The notes under the pieces: generated by a model
The model's database searches: none
What the model was told of the DNA's origin: nothing
Seen by the model: the letters and a program-made list of their open reading frames with translations, nothing else
In this document: positions 35,631 to 47,440 of the stretch, piece by piece
How the letters are laid out: each line of letters begins with the position of its first letter
How positions within the stretch are numbered: the first letter of the stretch is position 1
Made by a program: the position numbers and the translations under genes
Assembly (NCBI GenBank): GCA_037074705.1
Contig: CM073591.1
Span: 134,671,032-134,735,031, forward strand
Direction of reading: 5' to 3'
DNA from: Zhengitettix transpicula
Lineage: Eukaryota > Arthropoda > Insecta > Orthoptera > Tetrigidae
Length of the DNA stretch: 64,000 nt

Positions 35631-35835
35631 TAAATAAATCTAGTTTTAAAATTAAAAAAATTACGTCTGATTGAAAATAATGAATAAGAAAGATCCTTTT
35701 CCCTTTCCTCAGGCGCGAAGAAGAGCCTAGTGCGACACAACTGCAATCGTAAGGATCCCAAAACGTTGTGTGGTATTTTTATCACCACTTTTTGTCTGAA
35801 TTCGTAATCTTGCTTATTAAAACTAGTTTTATTTA
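35631..35835. mobile_element. Foldback/MITE-like element, family A, copy 4
   Basis: The left arm at 35631-35670 (TAAATAAATCTAGTTTTAAA...TTACGTCTGA) is the inverse of 35795-35835 (TCTGAATTCGTAATC...CTAGTTTTATTTA). Inside the right arm lie ACGTTGTGTGGTATTTTTAT and CACCACTTTTTGTCTGA, the family A inner block. The 72-codon minus-strand frame is an artefact of the element. Confidence 0.6.
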
Positions 35836-35845
35836 CCGCAGCTGC

Positions 35846-36711
35846 CAAAAATAGTCTAAAACTTAAAATGTTTTTTTACGAGTCAATTTTCCAAGATTGT
35901 CCTTACATTACGACTCGCTTAGTTCATTTCACATTTAGAAACGATCTGTAGTTAGCAGAAGATTATATATTAAATCACGAAACTCGAGCAAAAACTCATT
36001 CATACTAATAAATGGCATTTGTAGAGTAATTTCTAATTACTTTTTATATGAATCGTTGTAATATGCTATTTGAAAGGAAGAAAAAGAAAAGCAATAAAAT
36101 TCTCTTAGATTATTATACGTGCGGAATGTCACTACAGTCTGTTTTAAATAAGAAGTTTTAAATAAGAAGGGGCACTGATGCCACGTACGACACACGACTT
36201 CTACATCTCACTGAGTACAGTAGGATAACACCGCTATTTTTCGGCAACGCTGCTTTATTTCAAGCGTTGTGATTGGTTGGTTCAAGGTCAAACCCTTCGC
36301 AAGAACTACTGCCATCGGTCATCTAATTTAATACAGACTATAATTCAGAATGAAAATGTTCTGTGTATATAAATAGGCCTACTTAAAAAAAATAGAAAAT
36401 CACATTATTATGAGGTACTTCAATTTTACTTCTCAACGTAACTATTCTTCGAGCGTGGTTTCACCTAATTTTTCAGGCCGCCTGAAAAGAAATTTTACGG
36501 GTTTAAAACCAGCAATGGTCTTTTCGATGGATATGATTTTTCCGCTGTGAGACATAATTGAAGGTTTATTTCCCTAGACGCTATTCCTTTCATCATCGTT
36601 TCATCACAATCTTAAACGTTTCTCCGTTGCTTTCCTTTCATGCATAATCTGAGATGTGCCTGCATCAGGTCTAATGGATGGAGGAATTTCAAACCAGTAC
36701 GGGAGTCGACA
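35846..36711. other. AT-rich non-coding DNA
   Basis: Nothing recognised. Confidence 0.4.
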
Positions 36712-36800
36712 GGTAAAGTACAGTATTAGCGTCCACCCGGTAAGCGGGAGGTTCCGGGTTAGATTCCTGGTCCTGACGATATTTTTCCATCCTGATAATT
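36712..36800 (+). repeat. tRNA-derived SINE-like element, copy 2
   Basis: B-box-like GGTTAGATTCC at 36757-36767, preceded by TTAGCGTCCACCCGG (A-box-like region) and GTAAGCGGGAGGTTCC (loop-like). The match is limited to the tRNA-like head; the body after CTGGTCC differs from copy 1. Confidence 0.5.
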
Positions 36801-37330
36801 TAATTCAATTTAACCTTGGTATTTACGGCTTGTATCTATATATTCTTGAATTGATAATGCATAATTTTTTGCTTTAATCGATAGTAAAAACGAAATCAAT
36901 GGATGTAGCTAAAAATTTGACAGCCGGATATTAAAATGTGGTACTTCACTTGGTTGGATATTACCAGTTTGTACATATAGTCTGGTAACATTTATTCAAA
37001 ACTAGGCTATAGTAGTGTAGATTTCCGGATCAAGGCATCTCTCACAGATATCATTGGTCGGTTTGGTTGGATAACCTCTGATCTATTGGGGCTTGGAAAC
37101 TATTTATGTGTTTTACCATATAATATCTAGCTTATCTTGGGCTTATCTGAACACCACTCCAGACTTCGTTATGTATCTCCCACAAGAAAAATATACGTAG
37201 CTTAGTATAGAAAGACTTCAAGAGCATTCCATATCAGTACAACAGGTACTACAAATAATTTATATAAGAAATAATATAACTAAGAGTTGCATTAAGGCTT
37301 ATTTAAAAAATAAATATCTGATTGAAAATT

Positions 37331-37427
37331 AATAAGAAAGGCAGCTAAATACAGACAAAAGTATTTGTATTATCACTTCTTTTGTCTGTATTTGGCTACC
37401 TTTCTTCTTATTATTATTACTAAGGCT
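37331..37427. mobile_element. Foldback element, family A, copy 5 (compact hairpin)
   Basis: TAATAAGAAAGGCAGCTAAA with TACAGACAAAAG (from 37340) faces CTTTTGTCTGTATTTGGCTA with CCTTTCTTCTTATTA (to about 37424). The spacer is about 15-20 bp. Essentially two joined termini with no interior. Confidence 0.7.
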
Positions 37428-39890
37428 TATTTCATCAGGTATTCCATTGTTTGTAAATATGAAAAGAATTAGAGGGGAAAGAAAGGGAGATTAAACACAC
37501 TCGTATATGTATATTACTATCAAAGTGGGTCGACTGTCTCAGCTTTCGGATCTGTTCTCCGAGGATTATCTGGACACATTCCCATCTCGTTCAATTGTGC
37601 CTTACCTTCTCAAATGTGCGACACCGTAAGCCTTTCACTGACTTCAACCTTGCGAACTGCAACACCTGCTACCTCAACAAACACCTCGTATCCAGCCACA
37701 CCAGCCACCTGAACATGTAATTACACCACTTCGAAGTCGATATACACTGACTGGCAACAGGGCTCTCAGGTCGCAATTGGTGATCCAATATACAATTCAA
37801 GTAACATGAAGCTCTTAATAGATAAATAATACCGTAGCGACTATTAATAAAATAACCTATTATTATTTTTGTTTTACGTGACGTGTTATTAAAGTAAATT
37901 AATTGAATATACTATTTATAAAATGTATACACAACAAATACGATGATATTGCGAAATTAAAAATAATTATCTCGGTCCCGCTGTAAAAAACGTTAGGTCG
38001 TTAACAATCCTATATCCTCAATAAACAGATTATTTCTCTTATGAAAGTCATAAATTTCAGACAAGCAGTCCTAGTATATAAGTATAAGAAAACCTAACAG
38101 ATATTACCTTAAAACAGCAAAATATACACAAAAAATATTTGCACGTAAGGTTTAGAAAGTGATTATATAGCTGATGATAACCTTATGGACGAAAGCTTCT
38201 TAAAAATAAAATCGAAAATTTTTTATTAACAGACAGGGAATAAACGAGAACATGATTTGGTTTTATTTAAAGAAAATAATTAATCTTTGTGATTGCTGCT
38301 ATATAATAAACGTATTTTCTATAATAGTGCCTGAAGCTAAAACGGGCGAATTCTGATGTGCACTTGAACATTGTTTCTAAATTTGAAATAGTTCATATTT
38401 TATTTACAAACATAAAACTGCAGGATTCACAAAAGCTTGTTGGTGGAATTAAATTTGGTTGTCTTGAATAATCTAAAATTGATATAATATTTGGGATACT
38501 TTAGCACTTTAGCATAAAATATTCAGTTCTTGTGTGTACAAAGACCTGTTTGATTCAAATGCCCAGAAAAACATCACAAGACAAATACTACCTTACATAA
38601 GCATATCAAGAACAGAAAACAGACACATACTATAATGTTATCACAGTAGGCGACTGTTACCCGTCACAATGATAAAATTATTCCTGCGGATTGTAAATAC
38701 TCACTTTTATAGGTTATTTTTATATAAAATATCCCTTCATAAGCCATAAAATGTCATTTAAATATTTAGTGCGGAATAGTTTATCATTTTTCGTAGTAAG
38801 AACGAAAGTTCCTCTTAGACATTCAAGAAGAGTCGATGTAATTAATACTCAAAACGTTAAAAAAAATTGTTTTCCATTGTTTCCTCGTGTCGTTGTGATT
38901 GAAAACCCTTTTATAATTCTTGTTAAAATTCCTGGAGGTTCGAATTCGTGACTCAATTGAAAATATTTGAAAGAAATTCGTATAATACCTCATTCTGTCA
39001 AATGCACGTGTAAAGTAATATTAAGTTCCAAATTAAAAATTTTTTAATACTAAAAAGAATAAGTTCCTTTCGATAGTTAAATTTGGTTAGTTTTATTAGA
39101 TATATTTTTATAACTGACCCCCTCAATCATTCCAATGTGCTATTAGCATGTTTTCACATCCAAAAAATACACGTATAATTGAATGGAGTGCCCAAATAAT
39201 TCGACTACGAATTTGCATCTGGTGGCTATGAAGCCTACTGATTAAATAAAGATCTGACAAGCTCCAACAAAATTGTGTAATACAGAGGAATTGTTTCTTA
39301 TTCGACCGATAACGCTAGAAATCATACGCATGTAACCAGTGAATTGAGCTGCGGCTGGAAGACAATCATATTTTGGACGCAAGCCATTATATGGCTCAAC
39401 AAGTCTGTTAATTGTACGAATATTTGGCCAGAACATTTAGAAATATATTTCAATATAATGAACATTAGTGTCTGAACGCCTCTGTATCGTGTGCAAGGCT
39501 TACTTCTGCCGACTCCGACTTCCAGGTATGGGGGCGTCTGCACTTCCGCAACAAGGTGCTTGCGCGTCGCGTCGGTGGAAAATAAAGTAACTTGTGGATC
39601 ACGTTTCCCTGCACCCGATTCACCGGGACATTTTTCATTCGAGCAATAGGAAAGCTTAGTGTCTAAATTGTAATCTCATGCTGATACGATATTCTGTCGC
39701 CAATATTTTCCATCAGTCACGATTTTAATTAAACTTAAATAATGTTCTCAAATATTTAATTTTTTAAATCTTGATCTTTCGACAATACTACAATATTCAT
39801 CTGTCCAAAAATAATAATTTTTTAACAAATATTTAGAATTCAACAAAAATCTCATATTAAAAAGAAAAATATACCTCTGTTTTGAAAATC
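37428..39890. other. Mostly AT-rich non-coding DNA
   Basis: No gene recognised. A less AT-rich part at 37520-37790 has no long open frame in any direction. Short frames at 38751 and 39242-39543 have no domain. Confidence 0.4.
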
Positions 39891-40092
39891 AATGATAAGA
39901 AAAATAGCCAAATACAGACAAAGAAAGTGATGATATTGAAATTGTCAACTGTATTGTGCGGTTGTGACGCTCTAGTCTCTTGTGCATTTAATTTTCTATG
40001 CACCTGAAGAAAGGAACGATGTTTCGAGAAACATTGTGAGGTTTTTACATCATCACTTTTTTGTCTGTATTTGGTTATTTTTATTATTATTA
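39891..40092. mobile_element. Foldback/MITE-like element, family A, copy 6
   Basis: Terminal inverted repeats of about 44 bp: left 39891-39934 with AGCCAAATACAGACAAAG and AAAGTGATGAT, right 40049-40092 with ATCATCACTTTTTTGTC and TGTATTTGGTTATT. The interior of about 114 bp includes a small palindrome, ATGTTTCGAGAAACAT, near 40019. This is the best preserved family A copy. Open frames on both strands here are artefacts. Confidence 0.8.
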
Positions 40093-41660
40093 TTAAGTAT
40101 CTCATATATAAAATTATTTGACTTCATTGATTCCCAATCATCAAATTTAACATTCAATATGTCTCATTTATTCCTCATAACAATAGGGATTGAGTCTACT
40201 GAATTATTTTTCAAAGAAAGCAATTTGTGCATAATAAAATATAATCACATTTTATATATGCAGATATGCACGTTTAAATTTTCAGCTTGGCTTTGAGTTT
40301 GCTATATAATTTTGTTGGAAGCATTAAGTTTAGAGAACAAGAAAAAAATGAAACCTTACCTTCGTACAGTAAAATATGCAGAGTGTAACTACGTTGTGAC
40401 ACTTTATTTGGTATTAACACCACACGCTTGAGTGAAAAAGTGAGGAATAACACATACCTAACGCTTTGAATTTTGCTGAATGGCAATATTACGTATCACC
40501 GTGTTCCCGTTTTGGAAAAACGCCACATCGCAAGTATAACCAGGTCTGAAATTAGATACGACGTTCCGAAAATTCGTTCATAAGTATTATGTGTGGAGAA
40601 TAAAAATACAAAATATTATATTCTAGAACTTTATGTATCCGCAAAAATTTATCGTACTTCTCTTTTAGCTATTAATTTTTTTTATGCTGAGCACAGAAAA
40701 TTAATGTGGGATTCGTCTCAGGTATGTAAATACGTTGATAATGTAAAAGCTCAACATACCGAAAATAGGCTTGAGATCCATAAATATATAATTCGTTTGT
40801 CACATCCGTGACGTTTGCTTTCCGTCCTCTTTATACATTAATCACTACAATTTTTTTAAAAGAGAAAAAAAAAGTTAATTTAAAAAAGACTTCTTCCGTG
40901 AGCACGTTTCGTCAAGTATAACGTACAGCAATACTGAGCATACAGAAGAAAAACTAATGTGTGAAACTGTGTCCGGCAAGCTAGGGTCGTATGTTCTTGG
41001 TCTATTCTTACTGTATCAAAACAAACGAACATAAAAGCAGAAGATGACGGAACATGTGTCTTGAAGAGGTAAACGGTTTGGACAGAGTTACACACGTGGC
41101 ATTCGCTTTCAAGGTGGTCCTGTTTACTTACAGACAAGCCAAAACTTAGGTCAGGAGCTATAATTGATCAACAAGAATCCATGTTAATAACTCCCCGTTG
41201 CGTATAGAACAAATCTACGAACGATTCATATTCTCCTAATCTGAAAAAATAATAGTATCAATAATAACTGAAATGCCCTTGGCTGTAATCCTATCAAATA
41301 AATTACAAAAATTGTTTTATTTTAAGAATTATAAATAAAAATCATGGATCTCATTAGGCTTCACAATAACAGTTTGCTTTCAACTTTTCTCGTATTTATA
41401 ATTTCACAAATAATCTTTGGAACAAGAAGCTTCAACAACATGCATACAGATTGTAAAAATGAAACGAAAAAAAAAATTGGATGACTTTTAGAAATTGGAT
41501 ATTTAAAGAAAACAAACACTATAATTTAGCGTTTCAAAAAAATATTAAGTTGTAATATCAGGATAGAAAAATGTTGACCGTACCAGGAATCGGATTGTAA
41601 AATATATTAATAATAATGTATATAATTATATATGCTGACTATTGAGAAAACTAATAAATA
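40093..41660. other. AT-rich non-coding DNA
   Basis: Nothing recognised. The 85-codon minus-strand frame at 40880-41137 has no domain. Confidence 0.4.
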
Positions 41661-41662
41661 AA

Positions 41663-41976
41663 TATACGTCCGCCAATTTCAGGTCAGAAAAAATTATTTA
41701 TTAACGTAAAATTAAAAAACGTTTCGTCGCTTATTTTGCAACCTCAGAAGGTTCAAGTTTTAAAAATAATTTATAAAATATTCCCTTAGCTAGAATCCTG
41801 TCAAATGAATTACAAACATTTTTCTAACATTTCAACCACGGCAGTCAGCGAAGAATGACCTATCTATAAAAAAAATTAACCTTAATCTGATGTGGTCACC
41901 AAATTAAGCGACGAAACGTTGTTTAATTTTACATTAATAAGTTATTTTTTCTGACTTAAAATTGGCTGCTGTTTAC
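41663..41976. mobile_element. Foldback/MITE-like element, family B
   Basis: The left arm (core 41682-41739: AGGTCAGAAAAAATTATTTA, CGTAAAATTAAAAAACG, TTTCGTCGCTTA) is inverted at 41902-41965 (TAAGCGACGAAACGTTG, TTTAATTTTACATTAATAA, TTTTTTCTGACTTAAAATTG). The interior is about 140-160 bp with no ORF. The arms are related to a solo end at 43583-43645. Confidence 0.7.
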
Positions 41977-42457
41977 ATATATTTATTAAAATAACTTAAC
42001 TTTTAAACTGCCGAATTTTTTTTCTTTTAATGACGAATAATTAAATTTTCTTGCACTCTCGTAAAACACAATGAAATTTATATTGTGTTGAAACTTTATT
42101 TGAATAGAAAACATGTTTTCTGGATTTTACAGATCAGAAATTTTGATGAGACGAGATGAAAATTTTTCCAATAGTCTTCATCGCGTGGATTCAGAATAAA
42201 AATTTATCTCTGGGGGTCGCTTTCCGGTTAAAAAAACATGCCTCCGTAAGGTAATGTATAATTTTAAAAGCTCCAAGTAAATGATAAACGTTGGTCACAT
42301 TTCTTTCCTTATAAAGATGGTTATTTATTAAAAAATGTATATTGGTATTCGGTAAATAACCTTTTTTTCTCTCTTACATACTGATGTGCAGTGTGGTATC
42401 ATTAAAACATTAATTCTGGTGGATAATTGTTAAGTTTTATTTTTTGTTTTAATATGA

Positions 42458-42561
42458 CTAAGATATATTGATGGGCAAAGTCAGACAATATTTTGCTTAA
42501 AATTATTAATATAAGTGTTGAAGTAAACTATTGTCTGACTTTGCCCATCAATATATCTCAG
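42458..42561. mobile_element. Nearly perfect hairpin (41-bp arms)
   Basis: The left arm 42458-42498 and right arm 42521-42561 match at 38 of 41 positions when one is inverted. The core is ATATATTGATGGGCAAAGTC followed by AGACAATA. The spacer is 22 bp. No coding capacity. Arm identity is much higher than in the other foldback elements here, so it is young, or kept alike by gene conversion, or constrained. Confidence 0.85.
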
Positions 42562-44980
42562 TAATTAATTCCGGTAGTTAGTAAAAAAGTCGATATACCA
42601 ATAATATACCATTTCTGTAAATAAATTAATAAGTAAATGAGTGTTTACGCTTTGCTGGGATCTATTTCTACTATTATCTAATGCTATAAATATGCGATTT
42701 CAAAATAATAAATACTTGAATACAAATTTGTCTTACTGGATGTATTATCGGAAAAGAAAAGTGTATTTGGCAAGAGTGATCCCAAAACAAACCCACATAA
42801 CCTCAGAAGAGAGTTTCGTGTGTGCTTACGAATCGTTATAAAAGGATTAATTTTACAAGCTGGTTGAAATGTTATATTAGCGGCTAATAAACCTATTTGT
42901 GGTATTAGTAAATTATTCTAAGTGTTCCACTGTTAAAAGGTTCCTCGTGTTAATTAATAATTAAATATTCAAGTTATATCTAATTATTAAACCGAGAGAG
43001 ACGAGAGAAACGTCGCAATTATTTGCATGCATATAAATGACACCGTTACAGAATTCCATTTTAAATGTAATATATGAAAGTATAATGTAATTATTGTAGA
43101 GGTTTCATTAGAATTAAAAATATGTATTATATGTTAACAACTGTCAAAGTAAAATGAATGGTATAAAAGTTCTTGAAGTGCTTTCAACAGAACAATTCTT
43201 CTAAGACAGCAAAAATAATAATTATTAAACGAATTATTAAGCGAAAATTAAATTCGCATTACCTAATAAACTGAAGTTATAGTGTTCCAAAACATATTAT
43301 TAATATTTCAGATTACCTGAAGTTTTTCACAGAAAAGAATTTCATTCAAATATATTCGGTGATATACGTGTAAAATTAATATACAGTGATTATAGCCGTT
43401 TTTTCGTCCCTTTCATATTCAACTGATTTAATTTGGTGGAACACGTTTATAGAAATTAAGATAGTCCTTCTGTATGACACTAGTAGTAGTGCATAACCAT
43501 TTCAAGAAATGAAATGACATAGATCACTATCTAAAACTAGATCAATTTAATCCAAGCGTTAATAAAATTTGATGGTCATTCAGTCAGTTTTAAAATTAAG
43601 TTATTAAAAGACGTTTCGTCCTTGGATTAGGACCTCTTCAGTTTATAGGAAATTTCAATTCGGAACATCTAAAAAGTATTAATAATATAAGTATAATCAA
43701 ATTACATTCAAAAATGAACTTTTGTGCTTCTCTTGCGTTTAATTATTTCTTATTAATTGAATAGTTTGACCTATTTTCACATAAAGTCTTCGATTGAATT
43801 CTATGGTTTCTGTTAATTATAACCATTATTTTTTACCATATGTCGAATCAAATCTTTGATGACTCACTTAGAAATATTATTAATTAAAAATAACAACTAA
43901 AGTCTTGATATAGAATTTCCAATGAGACAGTTAAACATTGCGATCGTTATGTTAAGTAACAAGTTCGTTTTTTATCTCAATCACTTATTATTACATACTA
44001 TATACTATATATACTATAAAGGTTTGGGGAAAGAATTGTGAATTGAAGATTTTGAAAATTATGAACGGTAGGTAAATATTATTTTTCATAGCGTGTTTTA
44101 GTTTTCTTACATTTTATAACCTTCTTTGAATGAAAAGTACTTAGTTTTCTTAATTCTTCGAATTATTTCTTTGTTTGTACGTCAACACGTCTTTACTCAC
44201 GTTAACCACACGCTCAATGACAAAAGTATTTCCTATGAAATAATAATACATCTATTCGTATAGGATTCGCAATAAACAGTCAACTAGGTGACGAATTCGC
44301 ATTTCCGTTAGAGTACAGTTTTTTATCTCGGCAAAATTTAGTGATAAGACCCAGAAAGTCCTGTAATTGAATGGGTGTTTATGAAATTGAACGTACTCAG
44401 TATGTGTAAGTATTCTTACGTAATGAAGAAGCTAAATATATGTGCTACATCTTACAGAACCTGCTGCCAGTATACTGACTGAGAAATAAACAGGAAACTC
44501 TTTGTGAGTACTCTTCTTTCAGTGCGACATATATAGATCTAAAGTATTAAATTGAAATGATGCCGCACCAGAAGGAAATTTAAGTACCAATAATTATAAT
44601 ATATCATTTTGTTTTAATTATGTTTGTAATGCTTAAGATTAGACATGTGGTGTATAGACTATTTATTCCTTCAGGTTTTTACAGATAGGTTTCGGTTCTG
44701 GGGATCGTGGAATTGGAACTCGTGTAATTTTAAATTGGATGACCGGCTACAACTGGCCGCCGTTCTAAGTAATTATTTGTGCTTTCTTAACACGCTTATA
44801 GTGGTGTCGAAATTAAGTCGCAGACTTTTTACGTATACTGTTCTACTTCGGTGTAAGTATTCAACATAGTGTTGGCAGAACAGCACGGAATTCGTGTCGT
44901 AAGGTGTATAAGTTACTTTTTTTTTAGTACTTTGCGCAAGGTGTTCCAATAAGGATAATAATTTCAGGTTGTTTGAATAC
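42562..44980. other. AT-rich non-coding DNA with a family B end
   Basis: No gene recognised. At 43583-43645 GTCAGTTTTAAAATTAAG, ATTAAAAGACGTTTCGTCC and CCTCTTCAG repeat the order seen in the left arm of the family B element. The rest is AT-rich filler. Confidence 0.4.
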
Positions 44981-44985
44981 GCAGG

Positions 44986-46150
44986 CACGGGGCATGGGCC
45001 GAGGCCGGGGCCCGGGGAAAGCGTCGCCTTGCGCCGCGGCGTGGTTTGGCGCGTCGGTGGCCGAGGCTCAAGCTGAGACGGACGCGCGCCCCGTGCACGT
45101 TGCACTGACAGGTGCCATCCCCACTCCCCCTCCCCCATCCCCCACCCTTTCACCGTGGTAGGCAAAGATGGCGCCCAACTGCGGTGCAACACTCACCGTT
45201 TTTCCTCTGAGGTTTCGCCTGCTTGCGACGACCCCTGGAGCTGACAGCGAACGATGCCATACTTCCAGACGTGCTGCAGGACAACCCATCAAGAACACCA
45301 TGCACGTACCATAAACTCGTAGATCTCCGTCCCGAAAAAAATTCACCTGCACTAAAATCCGCAAAATGCGACGTCGGTCTTTATTGTCGAACTGTTAGCG
45401 TATAAAAAGTGTCCTCTAAAACTCATCACTACTTTTTTTCTTACAAAATATATTTTGTCACACTGCACACTTTATAAAAATACACTATTTCGTTTCGTGT
45501 CACTCTACAATTTATTCTCAATTTTTCTTTTCTCTCCGAGCACCATAATCCACTTCCGAATATCTTTATATTAATTTTGTACACTCCTCTTACTCGACAT
45601 CAGAAAAAAAATTGAGCACGTTGACGGTTACGCAAATTGATGGAAAAAAATGTTAACTGTCGGATAAAAAATCTTCGATGACGGCTGTTTGTAAGGCTCA
45701 GGTGGTGTATTAGAGGTGATTGGTGATCGTGACGGCCGAGTGGGGGGGAAGTCAGGTGGAGGGGGTGGCGTAGGTGTGGAGGGGAGGGAAGAGGTGCGAG
45801 TCCAGCGGGAGCACACGCAGCACACGACACGCACGGCGGCGCGTGTCAGCGGCAGTCGTACCACAGAGTCTCGGCCGGGCGCCGGCGACGGTCGGAGGGG
45901 ACGGCAACAGAACAGACCGAGTGATGCTTCAATTTCTGCCCGCGGATGTTCGGAAAGAGAAGAGTCGGTGCTACGCTATAGGGAAAGGGGGGCTGGGGAA
46001 CTGAGAAAGACCGCCACACCAGCGACATCGGCCGTAGTTCGCGCGTCGTCGCGCCAGGCGGCAGCACCGTCAGGGAGCTGGCGCGTGTGAGGTCCACAAG
46101 GAGGGGAGCGCACGTGCTGCCCCGCGGCGCGGCGCGAAACTAGCAAGCGC
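44986..46150. promoter_or_regulatory. CpG-rich region, candidate host promoter or first exon
   Basis: Two dense GC/CpG blocks (about 44986-45175 and 45725-46150) are separated by more ordinary DNA. CG dinucleotides are frequent, in contrast with the rest of the window. Between the blocks is a TATA-like GTATAAAAAG at 45401-45410 and a CTCATCACT start-like site about 25 bp on. A GTGAGG donor-like site lies at 46086. Both strands stay open for 60-140 codons, which high GC alone produces, and no translation shows a domain. If it is a promoter, the gene lies outside or has only non-coding exons here. A GC-rich repeat is the alternative. Confidence 0.4.
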
Positions 46151-46735
46151 CAAAATACGAAAAGACCGAGACGCTCAGCGATTAGACAAAGAACGGAAAT
46201 TTTGGATTTAATTCAGTTGAGAAACTTTTGTACCGTTCGATTGCATGACTTTCTGACGAGAAACGCCATCTACTAAACCGCATCCACACTAAGATATGTT
46301 AAACTTTACAAGGGATTCCCACAAGCATCCACGTGGCCTCCTTGGGTATCGAGGGAGTATAGTATCCATAAGTAGATAAATTATTTTAAAAATTATTTTC
46401 AACTTTTATTAAATGTAACTGTTAAATAATTATATGCATTTTAACGTGTATAAATATAATATAGAATTGCTGATATGATCCGCGCACATAAACCCAAATG
46501 TCATGTCGCCGAATGCCGCCGCAGGGAAAATGTAGAAGATTAATTCAAACAGGTGTTTATTTCAAATTAAAGGTTTGTTAAAGTATTTTCCAAAAAGACG
46601 TCAATATAACATATCACCGAATCATTGTTTTTTTAGCTTTCCCTATTTTTCATTTATTAAGAAAAATTAGAAATCATGAAATTTTATACAAGGGTTGATA
46701 TAGGATGCCTGTGGGAATGTTTTTAGCGCTCGAAA
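46151..46735. other. AT-rich non-coding DNA
   Basis: Nothing recognised. Confidence 0.4.
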
Positions 46736-46737
46736 AT

Positions 46738-47165
46738 ACAACCTTTATGGAGAGACGGGGATGCCTTCTTCTCTCTTTGTTTTTAAACTAAGATTCCCAC
46801 AAACGGAGGCGCCTCGGCCTGTTTTGAGAGGTGTATTTTCCGATTCCCATTGGAACAGTCGGTCAGCTGCCTTTAACTGATCGATAAACATAAAATGTAA
46901 TGCTGCGTCCCCACAGCAAACCCCTATTCCTGCCGTCGGAAGGGCGTGGTACAAGTACGAAGTTGCCGACCTACCTGATACAGGTTTTCTAGGGTTTCAT
47001 CTGCATCACTTTTTGACTACAGTCCGGGAGCCGTAAATAACCCATGGCTACCTTCCTCTACCCTTCCGCATCCCCTCTTACAAATCCCTTCCTACGCTAT
47101 TAAAGTGGAGTTGCATCCACGTGGATTACCCTCATATAGCCTGTTACTATAAAACAAAATTTATA
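46738..47165 (+). repeat. poly(A)-tailed retroposon, copy 8
   Basis: Starts near GACGGGGATGCCTTCTTCTC. Compared with other copies it has an internal deletion that removes the GGTCGCAGACCTTGGGCATA block. It ends CTCATATAGCCTGTTACTAT and a mutated A-rich tail. Its frame at 46745-46954 (minus) is not a gene. Confidence 0.85.
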
Positions 47166-47204
47166 GAAGAATTATATTTTACTGATTTTACTATTATTAC
47201 GTAA

Positions 47205-47440
47205 CAATGGCTGAACAGCCCGTTGACGGCTGCCAGACTGTCATCTTTCATGACATTCTGGAATTACGAGTGACTTGGTGGTCACCGTAGCGATTATCCT
47301 ACAGACTAACCGCATTTTACATGACCCTGACGAGCAGAAACATTCATTCCCATGCTGGGAATCTAACCCGAGACCTCTGTGATGCGAGGCGGTGACGCTG
47401 ACCGCTACATAACTGCAGGCTGACTGGTTTTAAATGTAAT
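47205..47440 (-). repeat. tRNA-derived SINE-like element, copy 3
   Basis: On the minus strand an A-box-like TAGCGGTCAGCG (from about 47408) lies about 40 bp before GGTTAGATTCC (47358-47368), close to the spacing in a tRNA gene. The body continues to about 47210. No full cloverleaf forms, so it is a tRNA-derived SINE rather than a tRNA gene. This is the best SINE copy here. Confidence 0.6.

Noticed and set aside
37520..37790. Less AT-rich segment as a coding relic
   Set aside because: No frame stays open and no motif was found on either strand.
44773..45405. Overlapping frames of 60-139 codons on both strands
   Set aside because: High GC content suppresses stop codons on both strands. There is no domain or splice evidence; retained only as a CpG-rich region.
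45716..46097. 124-codon plus-strand and 83-codon minus-strand frames
   Set aside because: Arg/Gly/Ser-rich translations from GC-rich DNA, open on both strands, with no recognised domain.
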